Of a stretch of 64,000 nucleotides of DNA, positions 18,676 to 27,628 are shown one piece after another. The translations under genes and the position numbers were made by a program. The stretch is from positions 124,001 to 188,000 of the forward strand of contig NZ_FWXJ01000001.1 of NCBI RefSeq assembly GCF_900176405.1, in the 5' to 3' direction. The notes under the pieces were generated by a model. That model did no database searches. It was not told the DNA's origin and saw only the letters and a list, made by a program, of their open reading frames with translations. Positions within the stretch are counted from its first letter, which is position 1. Each line of letters starts with the position of its first letter. Source of the stretch: Polynucleobacter kasalickyi (GTDB lineage Bacteria; Pseudomonadota; Gammaproteobacteria; Burkholderiales; Burkholderiaceae).

Positions 18676-20067
18676 ATGACAATTACTCAAGAACTCGTAA
18701 GACAATGCCTAGAGGTATTACCTTCTAAAATCACTAGCCTTGAACTAGACGCAGCAAAAAACTGCATGATTGATAGTATTGCTTGCGCCTATACAGCCTA
18801 TCAAGAAAAACCGATTGAAATCCTTAAATCACTTTACCTGCATGATGCTACGCATCAAGGTGAATGTACCTTGATTGGTTATGGTCAATCTGGCAGAGCA
18901 GCTGATATTGCGCTGATTAATGGCACGATGATTAGTTTGCAACTGTTTGATGATAATCAAGCAGAAATGCGCGGTCATCCTTCCGGACCTTTATTGCCCG
19001 CGGTCTTAGCGGCAGCTGAAATAGCAAACGCCAGTATCGAAGAAGCATTAAAAGCGTTTGTCATCGGTTATGAAGTGGAATGTCGTTTTGGTACCATCTT
19101 AAATCCAACCCATTATGAAAATGGTTGGCACGCAACTTGTACCCAAGGCAGTTTGGCTGCCGTTGCTGCTGCTGGATATTTATTAAAGTTAACGCCTGAG
19201 CAAATGGCGTATGCCTTTGGTATTAATGCTTCACAAGCAAGCGGTGTGCGACGTAATTTTGGCACCATGACCATGTCGATGCACAGCGGTATTGCTGCTA
19301 GTAATGGCCTCAAAGCTGCGCAATTAGCAAAATTAGGATTTACTGGGGACCCAGAAATATTCGACGGCAAAATGAGTTTCGGGGATGTCTTTGCGAAGGA
19401 TTGGAATAATGATTTATTAAAAGATAATCTACCAGAGTGGGGTGCGCCTTTTTTTATTGTAAAACCTGGACCAACTTTTAAGTTGTACCCTTGCGGTCGT
19501 CCACCACTCTTTGCGGTGGATGGCGTTTTACTCTTAAAAGAAAAATTTGGCGTCCAATTAGCTGATGTGAAGAAAATTGTGGCAGAGGTGAGTTTTCTAT
19601 ATCCAAGAACGCTCATTCATACGCGTCCTGTGAACGGGTTACAAGCAAAAGCTTCTTTAGAGTACTGTATTGCGACGAGTTTAGTTGACGAGCGTCCTGT
19701 TTTAAATTCTTTCACTGATGAAGCGGTCACTCGACCAGCTGTTAAAGAGTTGATTGAACGGATTGAAGTGGTTGTTCCACCGCATTTGTCAGAAGATATT
19801 CCGGCAGTTCGTAAAGCGCCCTTTGATCAACCTGTCACGATTCACATGCACTTGCAAGACGGCCGTGTGATTACTGAAACAGTGCCGATTCACAAAGGCT
19901 CACCGAAAAATCCTGCAAGTAGTGTGGAGTTACAAAATAAATTTAAAGATTGCTTAGGCTTATATTGTGATGAGCGTCAAATTGAGGAAGTGTTAGCTGG
20001 GATGGATCAGCCAGCAATGAAATTGCGGGATTGGATGAAATTGTTGCAGATCAAAAATAAAGGTTAA
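18676..20067 (+). CDS. MmgE/PrpD-family protein (2-methylcitrate dehydratase/aconitate isomerase superfamily)
   Basis: A 463-residue two-domain PrpD-fold enzyme. The large helical domain includes MRGHPSGPLLPAVLAAAE and GWHATCTQGSLAAVAAAG at about 95-165. The small C-terminal domain carries ASLEYCIATSLVDERP. The superfamily performs dehydration, epimerisation or isomerisation of small di- and tricarboxylic acids. No prpC or prpB is adjacent, so a methylcitrate role is unlikely here. It lies between a receptor gene and a hydroxyacid dehydrogenase gene. Confidence 0.85.
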   Translation: MTITQELVRQCLEVLPSKITSLELDAAKNCMIDSIACAYTAYQEKPIEILKSLYLHDATHQGECTLIGYGQSGRAADIALINGTMISLQLFDDNQAEMRGHPSGPLLPAVLAAAEIANASIEEALKAFVIGYEVECRFGTILNPTHYENGWHATCTQGSLAAVAAAGYLLKLTPEQMAYAFGINASQASGVRRNFGTMTMSMHSGIAASNGLKAAQLAKLGFTGDPEIFDGKMSFGDVFAKDWNNDLLKDNLPEWGAPFFIVKPGPTFKLYPCGRPPLFAVDGVLLLKEKFGVQLADVKKIVAEVSFLYPRTLIHTRPVNGLQAKASLEYCIATSLVDERPVLNSFTDEAVTRPAVKELIERIEVVVPPHLSEDIPAVRKAPFDQPVTIHMHLQDGRVITETVPIHKGSPKNPASSVELQNKFKDCLGLYCDERQIEEVLAGMDQPAMKLRDWMKLLQIKNKG

Positions 20068-20070
20068 GCG

Positions 20071-21147
20071 ATGCTGAAAATATTAGTCGAAGAGGACCGC
20101 ATCCTACGGTTGATGCAAGTGTTACTGGATCCAAGTTGTACAGCAGAGCGGTTGGCCGCTTTTGCTGACTTTAACTCTACCGACCAACCCGATTTTCAAG
20201 GGTGGCTAGAGCAGATGAGAGCAGCTTTACCAGCACTATATCCAGCTCAGATTGTATTATTTCAAACTGAAGAAGAAATGCACAGCCATCTTCCTGATAC
20301 CGATGTCTTGATTGTGGAAAGTGCCACTGTGGGGTCTACAGAATTAGGACTCGCGAAGCGCCTCAAGGTTGTTCAAAATTTTGGCCAATTAACTTTTAAT
20401 ATTGATCAATCAGCTTGTGCCCAGCAAGGTGTTGAAGTCTTTACTTTACGTCGTAGAACGAATATTGCGATGGCCGAGCATACGATGACTTTATTGCTAG
20501 CGATGGCGAAAAGAATGCCCTTGATTAGTGGCTTAGTAACAAGCAATCGATTAGCCGAAGCAGGTTTTCCGATCCGTCCATACGATAAAAGACATACGGC
20601 AGGAGCAAATTTTGGGCGTATTCCGAAGTTGCAAACTATCTCAGGAATGCGTTTAGGACTTTTGGGGCTCGGTGAAATTGGTTATGAAGTAGCCCCTTTA
20701 GCGAATGCTTTTGGCATGCAGGTGTCTTACTACAAGAGATCGCGCTTACCTGCAACCTTAGAGGAAAGTCTGCGCTTAAAGTACCTTAGTTTAGAAGCGC
20801 TTTTTTCTGAAAATGATTTTGTCAGTGTGCATATTCCTTTTAATGAAGAAACTACTGGACTGGTGAATCAGAAATTATTAGGGTTAATGCCACAAGGCGC
20901 TTTTTTAATCAATACTTCACGAGCCCAAATTGTGGACGAAAAAGATTTGATTGATGCGCTAAGTGCCGGACGATTAGGCGGGGTTGGTTTAGATGTGATG
21001 CGTCAAGAACCGGCCGCGGAAGATGATCCTTTATTACAATTTGCGGAAGTATTGGTTACCCCACATTTAGGTGGCGCTTCGAGAATGAATGGCTTAAATG
21101 ATGCACAGGAGATGTTGTTGCGAATTCAACAGCATTTAGTTCAATAA
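20071..21147 (+). CDS. D-2-hydroxyacid dehydrogenase, NAD(P)-dependent
   Basis: A 358-residue dehydrogenase. The Rossmann motif GLLGLGEIGYEV is at about residues 191-202. The catalytic set is present: NTSRAQIVDE (Arg), a QEP glutamate and TPHLGGAS (His). An unusually long N-terminal segment and an insertion (RLAEAGFPIRPYDKR) precede the NAD domain. The start follows the PrpD stop by three bases. It would interconvert a 2-hydroxy acid and a 2-keto acid in the pathway of this run. Confidence 0.9.
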   Translation: MLKILVEEDRILRLMQVLLDPSCTAERLAAFADFNSTDQPDFQGWLEQMRAALPALYPAQIVLFQTEEEMHSHLPDTDVLIVESATVGSTELGLAKRLKVVQNFGQLTFNIDQSACAQQGVEVFTLRRRTNIAMAEHTMTLLLAMAKRMPLISGLVTSNRLAEAGFPIRPYDKRHTAGANFGRIPKLQTISGMRLGLLGLGEIGYEVAPLANAFGMQVSYYKRSRLPATLEESLRLKYLSLEALFSENDFVSVHIPFNEETTGLVNQKLLGLMPQGAFLINTSRAQIVDEKDLIDALSAGRLGGVGLDVMRQEPAAEDDPLLQFAEVLVTPHLGGASRMNGLNDAQEMLLRIQQHLVQ

Positions 21148-21169
21148 ATTTAATAGATCAATAATTACT

Positions 21170-22042
21170 ATGACTGAATTAATCAAAACCTACTTAGATG
21201 AAATTGCCCCAGTAAACTTAAAATTACCTGCGCTAGCTTGTGATTCTCATTTTCATATTTTCGGCCCTGCCAGTACTTTTCCGTATATTGAGACCCGTAA
21301 TTTCACGCCGGTGGACGCCACCAAAGAGCAACTCTTTGACTTACACCATCGTCTAGGAATCCAACGAGGAGTGATTGTCCAAACTGCCCTCCATGGTTAC
21401 GATAATTCTGCAACTGCCGATGCAATTGCTACTCGACCAAAAGATTATCTAGGGGTTGCTTTAGCACCTGCAGTCACGGGCACAGACGAGTTAAAAAAAC
21501 TGTATCAACAGGGTTTTCGAGGGATTCGCTTTAACTTTATGGCGCACTTAAAAACTAAAGATTCGATGGCAGATATTTTGGCCTTAACCCATCGCTTAGC
21601 GCCTTTAGGGATGCATTTACAAATCCATTTTGAACCGAGTCTGGTTCATTCCCTCAGTGGCGAATTAAAAAAATCAGCAGTACCAGTGATGATTGATCAT
21701 ATGGGTAGAGTCGATGCTAGTTTAGGGGTGAACCACCCAGATTTCCAAGGCTTATTACAACTCCTCAAAGATCCTAAGTTTCATGTCAAAGTGAGTGGCT
21801 TAGACCGAATTTCAAAAGTTCCGCCTTATGAGGATGGAGTACCTTTTGCTAAGACTTTAGTGGATGAATTTACGGACCGATGTGTGTGGGGTACTGACTG
21901 GCCACATCCTAACCACCATCATATTCCAGACGATGGTGTTTTGGTCAATTCCATTGCTAGGATTGCTGATAATGCAGAAAAAATCGAGCATATAATGGTA
22001 AAAAATCCACACCATTTTTATGGATTTGGTAACTTAGTTTAG
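21170..22042 (+). CDS. Amidohydrolase, 2-pyrone-4,6-dicarboxylate lactonase (LigI)-like
   Basis: A 290-residue TIM-barrel hydrolase without a signal peptide. The CDSHFHIFGPASTFPY opening (His27, His29) and WGTDWPHPN ending are characteristic of the LigI/2-pyrone-4,6-dicarboxylate lactonase branch of the amidohydrolase superfamily. LigI members do not always need metal. In this run it may open a lactone or pyrone ring. The exact substrate is not established. Confidence 0.85.
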   Translation: MTELIKTYLDEIAPVNLKLPALACDSHFHIFGPASTFPYIETRNFTPVDATKEQLFDLHHRLGIQRGVIVQTALHGYDNSATADAIATRPKDYLGVALAPAVTGTDELKKLYQQGFRGIRFNFMAHLKTKDSMADILALTHRLAPLGMHLQIHFEPSLVHSLSGELKKSAVPVMIDHMGRVDASLGVNHPDFQGLLQLLKDPKFHVKVSGLDRISKVPPYEDGVPFAKTLVDEFTDRCVWGTDWPHPNHHHIPDDGVLVNSIARIADNAEKIEHIMVKNPHHFYGFGNLV

Positions 22043-22097
22043 CCAAACCCATCATCGTTAAAAACCATAGTCATATTAACTTTAGAAGAAAAACATC

Positions 22098-22901
22098 ATG
22101 AGTACAGGAAGATTAGCAGGCAAAATAGCATTAATTACTGGCGCGGGTTCTGTTGGACCAGGTTGGGGTAATGGTCGTGCTAGCGCCATTCGATTTGCTG
22201 AAGAAGGCGCCTTAGTTTTTGCGACAGATATCGATCAGTCTAGATTGGATGAGACTTTAAAGTTGGCTGGTGATTTAGCACCCAGAATCAAGACAGGACT
22301 CGTTGATATTTTGCAATCCTCTTCCATTGAGCAAATGGTTAAAGAATGTATTGCTGCTTATGGAAAGATTGATATTTTGATGAATAACGTAGGTGGTTCA
22401 GCAAAAGGTGGTCCCGTTGAAATGCCGGAAGAAGTTTGGGATACACAGGTTGACTACAACTTAAAAAGTGTCTTTTTGACCTGTAAATATGTATTGCCGC
22501 ATATGGTTGCAGCAAATTCAGGATCTATTATTAATATGGCATCCACTTCTGGCATGCGTTGGACAGGCGCCGCACAAGTTGCTTACGCGGCAACCAAGGC
22601 TGGCGTCATTCAACTCTCGAAAGTAGTGGCAGTGCAATACGCCAAGCAAAATATTCGCGTGAATACCATTGTTCCTGGACAGTTACATACCCCTATGGTC
22701 GAGACGCGTTTAGCTGGACAAAGGGCCGGCGGCGATGTGCAAGCTTTGCTCGCACAGCGTCAATCAAGAATTCCATTGCCATTTATGGGCGATGGTCGTG
22801 ATACTGCAAACGCAGCAGTGTTTTTAGCGTCTGATGAATCAAGGTTTATTACTGGCACAGAAATTGTGATTGATGGTGGTATGTCCGCTCGTTGCGATTA
22901 A
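22098..22901 (+). CDS. Short-chain dehydrogenase/reductase
   Basis: A 267-residue classical SDR. The cofactor loop [15 protein letters not shown] (14-28) has an insertion relative to TGxxxGxG, which occurs in some subfamilies. Other marks are MNNVGG (95-100), the catalytic Ser near 149-151 and Tyr163-x3-Lys167, and a PGQLHTPM segment after the active site. Asp44 after strand beta-2 favours NAD(H). It is cotranscribed with the LigI-like gene and the following receptor gene. Confidence 0.92.
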   Translation: MSTGRLAGKIALITGAGSVGPGWGNGRASAIRFAEEGALVFATDIDQSRLDETLKLAGDLAPRIKTGLVDILQSSSIEQMVKECIAAYGKIDILMNNVGGSAKGGPVEMPEEVWDTQVDYNLKSVFLTCKYVLPHMVAANSGSIINMASTSGMRWTGAAQVAYAATKAGVIQLSKVVAVQYAKQNIRVNTIVPGQLHTPMVETRLAGQRAGGDVQALLAQRQSRIPLPFMGDGRDTANAAVFLASDESRFITGTEIVIDGGMSARCD

Positions 22902-22910
22902 GGATAAATA

Positions 22911-23876
22911 ATGAAAATGATTTTGAATAAAAAATTTCTGCAACTGAGTTTGTGTGGTTTGGCGCTCTCCTTTTCGACAGCGCAAGCCCAATCGAACTCA
23001 ATTAAAATGTTAGTCGCCTTCCCGCCCGGAGGCCCGGTAGATTTTGTGGCAAGAACCATTGCTGAGCCATTAGGTAAAGAGCTAGGCGTGCAAATTGTGA
23101 TTGAAAATAAGCCTGGTGCCAATGGTGCTATTGCTGCGGAATATATGGGTGCAAACCCTGCTGATGGCAAAGTCTTATGGTTTACTAGTGCCGGTGCAGT
23201 TGCAATTAATCCTGGCTTGTATGAGAAACTTTCTTATAACCCGTTAAAAGATTTAGCAGCAATCTCTCTGGTTGTAAACAATGTGGAAGCGTTGGTAGTA
23301 AATCCGGCTAGTCCCGCCAATAATGGTTCTGAGTTAGTCGCATTAGCCAAGCAAAGAGATGTCATGATGGCCTCTTCTGGCACGGGGAGTGTGCCTCACT
23401 TAGCGATGGAGCAGTTAGCTGACTCTACGAAAGGACGCTTTTTACATGTCCCTTACAAAGGTGCCGCCCCAGCAATTACGGACGTCATGGGCGGTCATGT
23501 GGATGGCTTCTTTGGCGATATTCCTGGTTTAATTTCTTATATCAAGTCTGGCAAATTAAAAGTCATCGGCATTGCCGCACCTAAGCGTAGTGTTGTTTTA
23601 CCTGATGTAAAAACGTTTACGGAGTTAGGAATCGCCGGTGTTGACTCCAATAATTGGTATGCAATGTTCGCTAAAGCAGGTACTCCAAAATCTGAAATTG
23701 ATCGTATTAATGCCGCCGTGAAGAAGGTCTTGGCAACTGAAGCAACTAAATCCAAATTATTGGCTTCTGGTGCAGAACCGGTCGGCTCTAGTCCAGAGGA
23801 GTTAGATCATATTCTGAAGGCAGATATCGCTAAATGGACCAAATTGATCAAAGCAAAGAATATTAAACCAGAGTAA
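22911..23876 (+). CDS. Bug/TctC-family periplasmic solute receptor
   Basis: A 321-residue receptor with a clean Sec signal (cleavage after STAQA near residue 26). Hallmarks are IKMLVAFPPGGPVDFVART, ENKPGANGAIAAEYMG and LHVPYKGAAPAITDVMGGHV. It starts nine bases after the SDR stop. It is the second receptor in this run, so the operon may handle more than one solute. Confidence 0.94.
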   Translation: MKMILNKKFLQLSLCGLALSFSTAQAQSNSIKMLVAFPPGGPVDFVARTIAEPLGKELGVQIVIENKPGANGAIAAEYMGANPADGKVLWFTSAGAVAINPGLYEKLSYNPLKDLAAISLVVNNVEALVVNPASPANNGSELVALAKQRDVMMASSGTGSVPHLAMEQLADSTKGRFLHVPYKGAAPAITDVMGGHVDGFFGDIPGLISYIKSGKLKVIGIAAPKRSVVLPDVKTFTELGIAGVDSNNWYAMFAKAGTPKSEIDRINAAVKKVLATEATKSKLLASGAEPVGSSPEELDHILKADIAKWTKLIKAKNIKPE

Positions 23877-23930
23877 TGCCATTAAAGATTGAAATTATTT
23901 TTTAAAGTGTGACCTTAGAGGGTTGTTGAA

Positions 23931-24458
23931 ATGCAAAAAAGAATCTCGCCAGTAGTACCCGGTAGTCGTCCTGAATTAGCTGAAATTGAAGCGAACATCT
24001 TAAAAGAAAGAGGCAGAATCTCACCTCTTTATCAAACTTTATTGAATAGCCCCGCCATTGCGCACGGCTGGGAGACTTTATTAACGGCAATTCGTAATAA
24101 AAACTCATTACCCGCATCGCTGCGTGAGATGATTATTTTGCGTGTTGCAATTATTAACCGTGCTCCTTATGAGTTTGATGCGCATGTTCCGCATGCTTTA
24201 AAAGCAGGACTTTCTAATGAACAATTAGACGCCTTAAAAGCGCCAACATTTGAACAAATCTTACCAATTTTTAATGCGCTTGAGATGGCTGTGCTGCGTT
24301 TAACTGACGTGATGACCTTGCAAATTCAAGTGCCAGATGAAGTTTTTGCGCCGATTCGGGCTAATTACAACGATCAAGAAGTGTTGGAGGTAGTTGCCAC
24401 GATTGCTTCTTACAACATGGTCTCAAGACTTTTAAATGCATTACATGTCGGACATTAA
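23931..24458 (+). CDS. Carboxymuconolactone decarboxylase (CMD)-family protein
   Basis: A 175-residue, cysteine-free CMD-fold protein with the SLREMIILRVAIINRAPYEFDAH core (about residues 62-85). Absence of CxxC argues against an AhpD-type peroxidase. It sits between a Bug receptor and a ModA-like receptor, repeating the receptor-CMD pairing seen at 2813 and 60329. The reaction is unknown; a decarboxylase or isomerase acting on a lactone acid is the family-based guess. Confidence 0.85.
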   Translation: MQKRISPVVPGSRPELAEIEANILKERGRISPLYQTLLNSPAIAHGWETLLTAIRNKNSLPASLREMIILRVAIINRAPYEFDAHVPHALKAGLSNEQLDALKAPTFEQILPIFNALEMAVLRLTDVMTLQIQVPDEVFAPIRANYNDQEVLEVVATIASYNMVSRLLNALHVGH

Positions 24459-24498
24459 AAGAGCGTTCAATTTATAAATCATCATATGGGAGATCATC

Positions 24499-25260
24499 AT
24501 GTCACACCGAATTTTAAAAATGTTAGGTGCCTTGAGCTTTTGTTTGTTAGGAACCTTATCACAAACGATCATGGCTGCTGATCTCAATGTGATGGCTTCA
24601 GTAGCCTTTAAAGAGGCTTATTTGGAGATGCAACCTGAGTTTGAAAAAATCACAGGCAAAAAAATTAACACGCTTTGGTTGCCAACGGTTGAAATTATGA
24701 ATCGTTTGAAGGCGGGTGAAAAGTTTGATTTAGTGATTATGTCTTCAATTAACGTTGAACAACTCATGAAAGAAGGCAAGCTTTTGAATGGTACGCGTCA
24801 AGATTATGTGAAATCTGCCATTGGCGTTGGCATTCCAAAGGGTGCAAAAAAACCAGATTTAAGTACTGCGCAGTCGACGAAAGAAGCACTACTCAATGCG
24901 AAGTCGGTTGGTTATTCAACGGGTCCAAGTGGCGTTTACTTGGCCGCTTTATTTGATCGAATGGGCATTGCTGAAGCCCTAAAACCTAAATTGAAAATTG
25001 TGCAAGGTGAACCAGTTGGCGCATTAGTCGAGCGCGGTGAGATTGAGATTGCCTTACAACAAATTCCAGAAATTTTATCCGTTCCAAAAATTGATTATGC
25101 TGGCCCATTACCTGCTGAGCTCAACAGTACGACTATTTTCTCTTTTGTCTTGATGGATACGCCAAAGAGTAAAGATTTAGTGTTGGCTTGGATGGATTTT
25201 TTAAGAACACCTAAAGCAGTGCCAATTATTAAAAAATACGGACTCAATCCTGCTTGGTAA
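24499..25260 (+). CDS. ModA-like extracellular solute-binding protein
   Basis: A 253-residue periplasmic binding protein with a Sec signal (cleavage near IMAAD, residue 28). The type 2 periplasmic-binding fold is shown by LNVMASVAFKEAYLEMQPEFEK, LPTVEIMNRLKAGEKFDLVIMS and GYSTGPSGVYLAALFDRMGI. It resembles the molybdate-binding family, but no modB or modC follows and it ends a catabolic run, so an organic anion is as likely as molybdate. Confidence 0.85.
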   Translation: MSHRILKMLGALSFCLLGTLSQTIMAADLNVMASVAFKEAYLEMQPEFEKITGKKINTLWLPTVEIMNRLKAGEKFDLVIMSSINVEQLMKEGKLLNGTRQDYVKSAIGVGIPKGAKKPDLSTAQSTKEALLNAKSVGYSTGPSGVYLAALFDRMGIAEALKPKLKIVQGEPVGALVERGEIEIALQQIPEILSVPKIDYAGPLPAELNSTTIFSFVLMDTPKSKDLVLAWMDFLRTPKAVPIIKKYGLNPAW

Positions 25261-25289
25261 AGCTTTAGTGCCTGATAAAGTTTAGAAAA

Positions 25290-25324
25290 AAAAAGCTCCT
25301 GAAGTAACCATCAGGAGCTTTTTG
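25290..25324. terminator. Bidirectional Rho-independent terminator
   Basis: A 9-bp stem AGCTCCTGA (25294-25302) with TCAGGAGCT (25311-25319), followed by Ts on the plus strand and preceded by a run of As that gives Ts on the minus strand. It serves both the rightward eight-gene run and the leftward split cyclase gene. Confidence 0.88.
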
Positions 25325-25350
25325 CTATCTTCGCTTCCAGCAATCATTAT

Positions 25351-25969
25351 TTAATCAGCTTTTATTGCCGCTACAATCCGTAGTGGGCCACCGCTACCAC
25401 CAGCAATTTTCATTGGCAAAGCAATAATGTAAGCCCCGGTTACTGGTAGAGCATCTAAATTTGTTAGATTTTCAAATCCTGAAATATTGTTGCCTAACAG
25501 AATCCGGTGAGTCTGAAAATCTTTTGATTGGCCATAATCAATACTCGCCGTATCAATCCCTACCGATTTTGGTAATCTGTTTTCGACTAGCCAAGTACTT
25601 GCCTCCGGTGAAATACCCGGAAAGTGTAATTCTGGGATTGCTTCCATGCCTTTTTTATCGGTACCAAAATATTCTTTTCGGTTGGGATACAACTTGGCAT
25701 AGCCTGTATTGAATAAAACAATACTTCCCTTAGGAATCACTCCATTTGTTTTTTCCCAATCCACCAGGTCTTGAGGACTAATCAAGTAATCAGGATTACT
25801 TTGCGTCTTAGCACTCACGTTAATCACGACAGCATGGCCTGTGAGTGAACTGAGAGGAATTTGATCAACAGTCCAACCTTTTTCTGCAAAATGAATAGGC
25901 GCATCTAAATGGGTTCCACCATGCTCAGGTGTACTAATGGTATAGGACGAGTAAAAATAATTACCCGGC
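25351..25969 (-). pseudogene. Exported cyclase (kynurenine-formamidase-like), 3' part, split by IS607-like element
   Basis: The C-terminal part of a cyclase-family metal hydrolase. Read upstream of the first in-frame ATG (25827), the frame stays open and encodes SSYTISTPEHGGTHLDAPIH, which contains the metal-binding HGGTHLDAP motif. A further GIDTASIDYG segment and C-terminal strands are intact. The 5' part lies beyond the element at 28246-28448. Joining the flanks at the shared AAC restores an in-frame KGLATPGNYFY junction and a 273-residue protein. Alone, this fragment has no start or signal and is presumably not functional. The family hydrolyses N-formylkynurenine or cyclic amides and lactones. 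Confidence 0.85.
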
Positions 25970-25979
25970 GTTTGCCGTT

Positions 25980-26016
25980 AAAAAAAATATTGACTTTTAT
26001 TCCTAAAAAGGAATAA
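25980..26016 (-). ncRNA. Candidate 3' end of a TnpB guide (omega) RNA at the element right end
   Basis: On the minus strand a hairpin with 7-bp arms (TTATTCC 25997-26003, GGAATAA 26010-26016, plus-strand orientation) covers the tnpB stop codon. Eight Ts follow, about 10 bases from the inferred element end. TnpB guide RNAs are generally made from the 3' end of tnpB through the right end into flanking DNA. The position fits; the RNA itself is not demonstrated by sequence alone. Confidence 0.35.
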
Positions 26017-27628
26017 TTTGGTCAACGTCAGGCAACAGTAAACCCTGACTAACCCGTGGCATTTGCATTCCCGATACACAGTTAGCACTGCTTAAGTTCT
26101 TCATTGAGCTCAAGGGCGCAGGCAAATTACCTGACTGTGTATGCGCTTTTTGCGCGGCTATCAGACTTTTCCGAATATCAGACCAGTGACTCCATACATG
26201 TTTCCTGTGATTCCTTGCAGGTAACGGGAAAGTGACATGTGAACCATTGCGAGTTGGCACAAAGACCACTCGCTTAGTCGGGTTCTCAGAAAAGCCTAAA
26301 CCTCGCCGTGCAATGGCAATTGCAGCGGCTTGGTGAATTGATAAACCATGTGCTTGCGCGTAATTGACTGCGCCGATGGTGCTGGTAAAGGCAGGATTAA
26401 CTTCAATCACCTCGATCCCCGCTCTAAAACACGCAGCTTTAATGGTTTGGATTATTTTGTTATACGCCAAGCTGGAAAGCATCCGAGCATAATCAGGATT
26501 GGACTTGCTTAATGCTGCTTTCTTTTTAGAAAAATCCAATTGTTCCATCACGATTGGCCTGCAAGTGTTTTTGGCAAGCTCAACCAGTACCTTTACTTGA
26601 TCGCCAATGATGGCGCCTGCCTGACGGCTAGTTTTGTGATGCAAATGCAAAGGCAATTGACTACTCGATATCCAATTACCGCGATGGTCAATTTGCGATA
26701 CTGCAAGATGGTCGCTATTCAAATCAACGCCAATAGCACCACAATTGCGATTGCTGATTCTTTTGGGTGCAATGACATTGGTAGAAACAAAAAGACGATA
26801 ACCTGCTTGATCTCGCACAAAGCGGTAGGTCAACGCATTGCCTATGCGCTGTTTACCCTTTCGCATATCGCCATCCGCTCTTTCTACGCGTACACAAGAA
26901 TTGATCGCCGCAAGAATATTGTCCTTGCCATAAGCAAAATCTAAAGCGGTAATATGCAGATATTTTCCAAGATTGAGGCTATCTGGCAAGCGAAGTTGCA
27001 AACTGAAATGACCGTCGACCTGTTTTAGCTGGCAAAGCATATTGCCAGCACTCTCATCTTTAGAACCCACGAAAAAGCATTGATTGGCGCGACTAGCCCG
27101 CCAATCAGCTTGCCACTCTTCATGATTTTGATAGCCATTGGCTTCCAAATGGTATTGGGCATGAAAGAGTTTGCGTGTACCAAAGCAAATAGCATACGAT
27201 TTGATTTCTTTTTGCTTTTCAAAATCAGACAATTTGCTCATCAATATGGCTAACTTGCGCTGATACTGATGGAGGCTAAATAATTGCTTCTGAGATAAAG
27301 ACTTTCTCTTTTTAAGGTTAGTAATCTTGATCCGCATTTTGCCAATGCGAACCTTTGTCTCGCTAATATATCTTGTTAACAACTCTTTAATGGATTGTTT
27401 TTTTCCATCAATGGATATCGCAATACTATTAAACATTCGCGCAGAAATACCAAAATGTTCAATAAAGTAGCGTTTTAATTCATTACGCGTAAGATTTTCC
27501 GCTTTTTGCATAGCATACAGCTTTCGCTCTAAACGCGAATGTAAATCACAAAGCGCATCTAACGCTAACAGTTGCTCAGGGCTTAAGTCCAAGCGAGTTT
27601 GGTAAGTAAAAACCGATGATTCAGTCAT
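26003..27628 (-). CDS. tnpB: TnpB-like RNA-guided nuclease homologue, divergent RuvC
   Basis: A 541-residue protein using the ATG at 27628, which overlaps the tnpA stop by 8 bases as usual for coupled IS607 genes. An upstream ATG at 27718 would add 30 residues inside tnpA and is not preferred. RuvC-I is GAIGVDLN (Asp302), RuvC-II is PIVMEQLDF (Glu362) and the late motif NPAFTS is at 411-416. The zinc-ribbon CxxC pairs that normally follow are absent. In the RuvC-III position the sequence reads GLSIHQAAAIAIARRGLGFS, with His where most TnpBs have Asp. Remembered TnpB-related proteins from cyanobacteria share this shape, so it may be a subfamily feature rather than decay. It could be an active variant or a guide-RNA binder without cleavage. 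Confidence 0.85.
   Translation of the reverse strand: MTESSVFTYQTRLDLSPEQLLALDALCDLHSRLERKLYAMQKAENLTRNELKRYFIEHFGISARMFNSIAISIDGKKQSIKELLTRYISETKVRIGKMRIKITNLKKRKSLSQKQLFSLHQYQRKLAILMSKLSDFEKQKEIKSYAICFGTRKLFHAQYHLEANGYQNHEEWQADWRASRANQCFFVGSKDESAGNMLCQLKQVDGHFSLQLRLPDSLNLGKYLHITALDFAYGKDNILAAINSCVRVERADGDMRKGKQRIGNALTYRFVRDQAGYRLFVSTNVIAPKRISNRNCGAIGVDLNSDHLAVSQIDHRGNWISSSQLPLHLHHKTSRQAGAIIGDQVKVLVELAKNTCRPIVMEQLDFSKKKAALSKSNPDYARMLSSLAYNKIIQTIKAACFRAGIEVIEVNPAFTSTIGAVNYAQAHGLSIHQAAAIAIARRGLGFSENPTKRVVFVPTRNGSHVTFPLPARNHRKHVWSHWSDIRKSLIAAQKAHTQSGNLPAPLSSMKNLSSANCVSGMQMPRVSQGLLLPDVDQIIPF

Noticed and set aside
19113-19616. 167-residue open frame on the minus strand
   Set aside because: It lies entirely inside the PrpD-family gene in the opposite strand, has no family resemblance and no convincing ribosome site. 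It is a shadow of the real coding frame.
17675-20067. Methylcitrate cycle operon based on the PrpD-family gene
   Set aside because: No methylcitrate synthase or methylisocitrate lyase is adjacent. The PrpB-like gene is 38 kb away in another operon, and PrpD-fold enzymes have many other substrates.
24499-25260. Molybdate ABC transporter receptor modA
   Set aside because: No modB or modC follows, and the gene is the last of a catabolic run ending at a terminator. Only a ModA-like fold can be claimed.
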